Part shown: positions 61,836-64,000 of the stretch, in pieces
Layout of the letters: the number at the start of each line of letters is the position of its first letter
Position numbering within the stretch: position 1 is the first letter of the stretch
Origin: Lactiplantibacillus plantarum
Lineage (GTDB): Bacteria; Bacillota; Bacilli; Lactobacillales; Lactobacillaceae
Direction of reading: 5' to 3'
NCBI RefSeq assembly: GCF_014131735.1
Contig: NZ_CP039121.1
Span: 1,488,001-1,552,000, forward strand
DNA: 64,000 nucleotides
Notes under the pieces: generated by a model
What the model was told of the DNA's origin: nothing
The model's database searches: none
What the model saw: the letters and a program-made list of their open reading frames with translations, nothing else
Translations under genes and position numbers: made by a program

Positions 61836-62855
61836 ATGATTGAAACAGCGATTGCACAACTCACTAACCAAGAAAATCTAGACTTTACAATGAGCCAACA
61901 AGTCATTACGGAAATTATGAAAGGTCAGGCCACCGACGCACAGATTGGGAGCTTTTTGACCGCCTTAGCCATCAAAAAGGCAACTATCGATGAAATTGCT
62001 GGTGCAGCAACTGCGATGCGTTCCCAGGCGTTACCTTTTAAAGTTAAACGGCCCACGCTAGAAATCGTTGGGACGGGCGGTGACCGGTCGAATTCGTTTA
62101 ATATTTCGACGACCACTGCGCTAGTGGTCGCCGCTGCGGGTGTACCAGTGACCAAGCACGGCAATCGTGCGGCGTCGTCCAAGAGTGGTGCGGCGGATGT
62201 TTTAGAAGCACTCGGTATCAAAATCGATCTAACACCTGCTCAGAGTCTAGCATTGCTAGAGCGGACCAATTTTGCCTTTATGTATGCGCGCGAATATCAT
62301 CAGGCGATGCGATTCGTCGCCCCGGCCCGGCAACAAATCAAGATTCCAACCATTTTTAATATACTGGGTCCCTTAGCCAATCCAGCTCATGCTGAGATGC
62401 AACTACTAGGGGTATATCGGCAAGCTTTGATGGCCCCATTAGCCGAAGTGTTGACGCGTTTAGGTGTTAAACATGCCATGGTCGTGCATAGCCGGGACGG
62501 CTTAGATGAAATTTCAGCGGCAGCCCCTACGGATGTGATCGTAATTAATCATGGGCAGCAAGTAACGCGAACCCTGACGCCTGAACAGTTTGGACTGACG
62601 CGTTGTGACCATGCGGCTCTTATTGGTGGTAGTGCCCAAGTTAATGCCGCCATCACGCGAGCAGTACTCGCTGGAGAACCGGGGGCCCCTCGTGACGTGG
62701 TGTTGATGAATGCCGCCGCGGCGTTGCATATTGCCAAGCCACAGTTGGATCTAGCGGCCGCTTTTGAGTTGGCCCAGCAAACAATCGATCAAGGAGCGGC
62801 CGCGGCTAAGTTGGCCCAATTAATTCAGAGTAGTCAGGCGGTGATGGCCTCATGA
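61836..62855 (+). CDS. trpD: Anthranilate phosphoribosyltransferase
   Basis: Joins anthranilate to phosphoribosyl pyrophosphate. The 339-residue protein has GTGGDRSNSFNIST (PRPP binding), KHGNRAASSKSGAADVLEALG and HSRDGLDEIS, all standard. ATG 61836 follows GTGGAGG 25 nt after trpG. The ATGA overlap couples it to trpC. Confidence 0.96.
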   Translation: MIETAIAQLTNQENLDFTMSQQVITEIMKGQATDAQIGSFLTALAIKKATIDEIAGAATAMRSQALPFKVKRPTLEIVGTGGDRSNSFNISTTTALVVAAAGVPVTKHGNRAASSKSGAADVLEALGIKIDLTPAQSLALLERTNFAFMYAREYHQAMRFVAPARQQIKIPTIFNILGPLANPAHAEMQLLGVYRQALMAPLAEVLTRLGVKHAMVVHSRDGLDEISAAAPTDVIVINHGQQVTRTLTPEQFGLTRCDHAALIGGSAQVNAAITRAVLAGEPGAPRDVVLMNAAAALHIAKPQLDLAAAFELAQQTIDQGAAAAKLAQLIQSSQAVMAS

Positions 62856-63634
62856 TTTTAGATCAACTCGTCCAGGCGAGTCAGCAACGGGTTCAGAAGG
62901 TACCAGTTAGGGAGCGTGTGAAGCGCATTCAACAAGCTCGAAAAATGACCACCCCCGTTTTATCATTTGAAGCAATGCTGGCCCAGCCGGGCTTACAGCT
63001 TATTGGTGAAGTTAAGCGGGCGTCACCTTCTAAGGGGCTGATTGCGGCTGAGTTTGACTATTTACAGATTGCGCAAGACTATGTTGCTGCTGGGATCGAT
63101 GCCATCTCAGTGTTGACCGAACCCCGGTATTTTAAAGGACAGTTGTCTTACTTACAAGCCATTGCGCAAACGGTCTCGGTACCCACATTACGTAAAGATT
63201 TTATTGTAGCTGCTAGTCAGATTGCGAGTGCTCGTATTGCTGGTGCTAGTGCGGTTTTATTGATTGTTGCTATTTTAACACCGGTTCAACTGCAGGCTTT
63301 CATTACGTTGGCTCATGAGCTGAATTTAAGTGCGCTAGTTGAAGTCCATACAACGGCTGAGATTAAGCAAGCGGTGGCGGCTGGGGCCCGGATTATTGGC
63401 ATTAATAATCGGAATTTGAAAGATTTCAGTGTCAATTTTGCAACGAGTCGCCAGTTGCGGCAAGCGGTTCCGGCTGAGTGTTATGTGATTGCCGAGTCTG
63501 GCATTCAAACGTCGACGCAAGTACAAACGTTGGCGGCCGCCGACTTTGACGCTATTTTAGTCGGCGAAACGTTGATGCGTGCGCCAGATAAGCAGCAAGC
63601 TGTCAGACAACTGCGGGCGGGGGTGCGTGGATGA
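62852..63634 (+). CDS. trpC: Indole-3-glycerol phosphate synthase
   Basis: Closes the indole ring from CdRP. The 260-residue TIM barrel has LIGEVKRASPSKG (catalytic Lys), DAISVLTEPRYFKG, LRKDFIV, LVEVHT, INNRNLKDF and IAESGI in order. It is a monofunctional TrpC, not fused to TrpF. It overlaps trpD and trpF by 4 nt each. Confidence 0.97.
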   Translation: MILDQLVQASQQRVQKVPVRERVKRIQQARKMTTPVLSFEAMLAQPGLQLIGEVKRASPSKGLIAAEFDYLQIAQDYVAAGIDAISVLTEPRYFKGQLSYLQAIAQTVSVPTLRKDFIVAASQIASARIAGASAVLLIVAILTPVQLQAFITLAHELNLSALVEVHTTAEIKQAVAAGARIIGINNRNLKDFSVNFATSRQLRQAVPAECYVIAESGIQTSTQVQTLAAADFDAILVGETLMRAPDKQQAVRQLRAGVRG

Positions 63635-64000
63635 CACAAATTAAAATTTGCGGTTTGATGCAACCAGCGGATGTCGTGATGGTTAATCAAGCGCTCCCAG
63701 ACGCAATTGGGATGGTATTTGCCCCCGGTCGACGACGACGGATTACGATGGCGACCGCGCGCCAACTGTCACAGCAATTAGATCCGCGTATCCGGCGTGT
63801 TGGCGTGTTTACAACTAATCAATTATCGGAAATTTTAGCTCTCGTGCAACAGCACATTATTCAGGTGGTCCAGCTACACGCTACCGTCGATGATCCTCGG
63901 ATTGCGTCCTTAATGGCCGCCCATGTGCCGGTGATTCAAGCGATGACGCCAGCGAATGCTACGCAATGTCAAGCGGATTACTTATTATTGGATAATGCCC
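63631..64000 (+). CDS. trpF: Phosphoribosylanthranilate isomerase, N-terminal part
   Basis: Isomerises PRA to CdRP, the step before TrpC. The frame runs off the window end after 123 codons; the start ATG overlaps the trpC stop. The catalytic Cys7 is in IKICGLM, and the barrel strands RRVGVF and IQVVQLHA follow. Family proteins usually have QLHG where this has QLHA. The next genes in the usual order would be trpB and trpA, beyond the window. Confidence 0.92.
   Translation, partial: MTQIKICGLMQPADVVMVNQALPDAIGMVFAPGRRRRITMATARQLSQQLDPRIRRVGVFTTNQLSEILALVQQHIIQVVQLHATVDDPRIASLMAAHVPVIQAMTPANATQCQADYLLLDNA

Overview
The window looks like core chromosome of a Gram-positive, low-to-mid G+C lactic acid bacterium, most likely Lactiplantibacillus plantarum or a very close relative. 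This identification is an inference. It rests on the Firmicutes gene order, the L27 leader peptide with its Prp protease, the absence of dxs next to ispA, a Trp T-box, and a ~2,200-residue Mub-type surface protein ending in LPQT, which resembles what I remember of L. plantarum lp_1643. No database was searched.

Layout. 1-3537: small, mostly unrecognised genes, a tRNA-Arg(TCT), two tiny genes with clear signals of their own, and a TetR-family regulator. 3560-4698: L21 leader, rplU-prp-rpmA. 4816-14149: a peptidase gene, efp, asp23-like, nusB, then folD-xseA-xseB-ispA-tlyA, then argR and recN. 14413-18009: an OpuC-type compatible-solute ABC transporter operon closed by a large convergent terminator. 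18620-30750: gmk-rpoZ, coaBC-priA-fmt-rsmB-stp-prkC, then rsgA-rpe-thiN. 31003-33618: rpmB on the minus strand, diverging from asp23-like (yloU) and fakA. 33657-37176: recG, plsX and acpP. 37201-43460: rnc with a long leader, smc, ftsY. 43556-48054: ylxM-ffh, rpsP-KH protein, rimM-trmD, rplS. 48399-56547: the accessory part, with a possible bacteriocin-immunity protein, the giant LPQTN-anchored mucin-binding-type adhesin with six ~207-residue repeats, and a phage-type AP2-domain protein. 56953-59343: a two-gene ABC exporter. 59391-64000: the trp operon (T-box, trpE-G-D-C and the start of trpF).

How the genes work together. Most encode translation (rplU, rpmA, rpmB, rpsP, rplS, efp, fmt, rsmB, rimM, trmD, rsgA), protein targeting (ffh, ftsY, ylxM), DNA repair and segregation (recN, recG, priA, xseAB, smc), envelope lipid and isoprenoid synthesis (plsX, acpP, fakA, ispA), and Ser/Thr phospho-signalling (stp-prkC). 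Many adjacent genes overlap by 1-17 nt, indicating translational coupling. The trp genes are controlled by a tRNA-Trp-sensing leader.

No clearly novel multi-gene system is visible. The items most worth following are the two small stand-alone genes at 2133-2258 and 2349-2504, the repeat evolution of the adhesin and its AP2-domain neighbour, the ~300-nt leader of rnc, the hairpin leader of coaBC, and several dyad elements in promoter regions.
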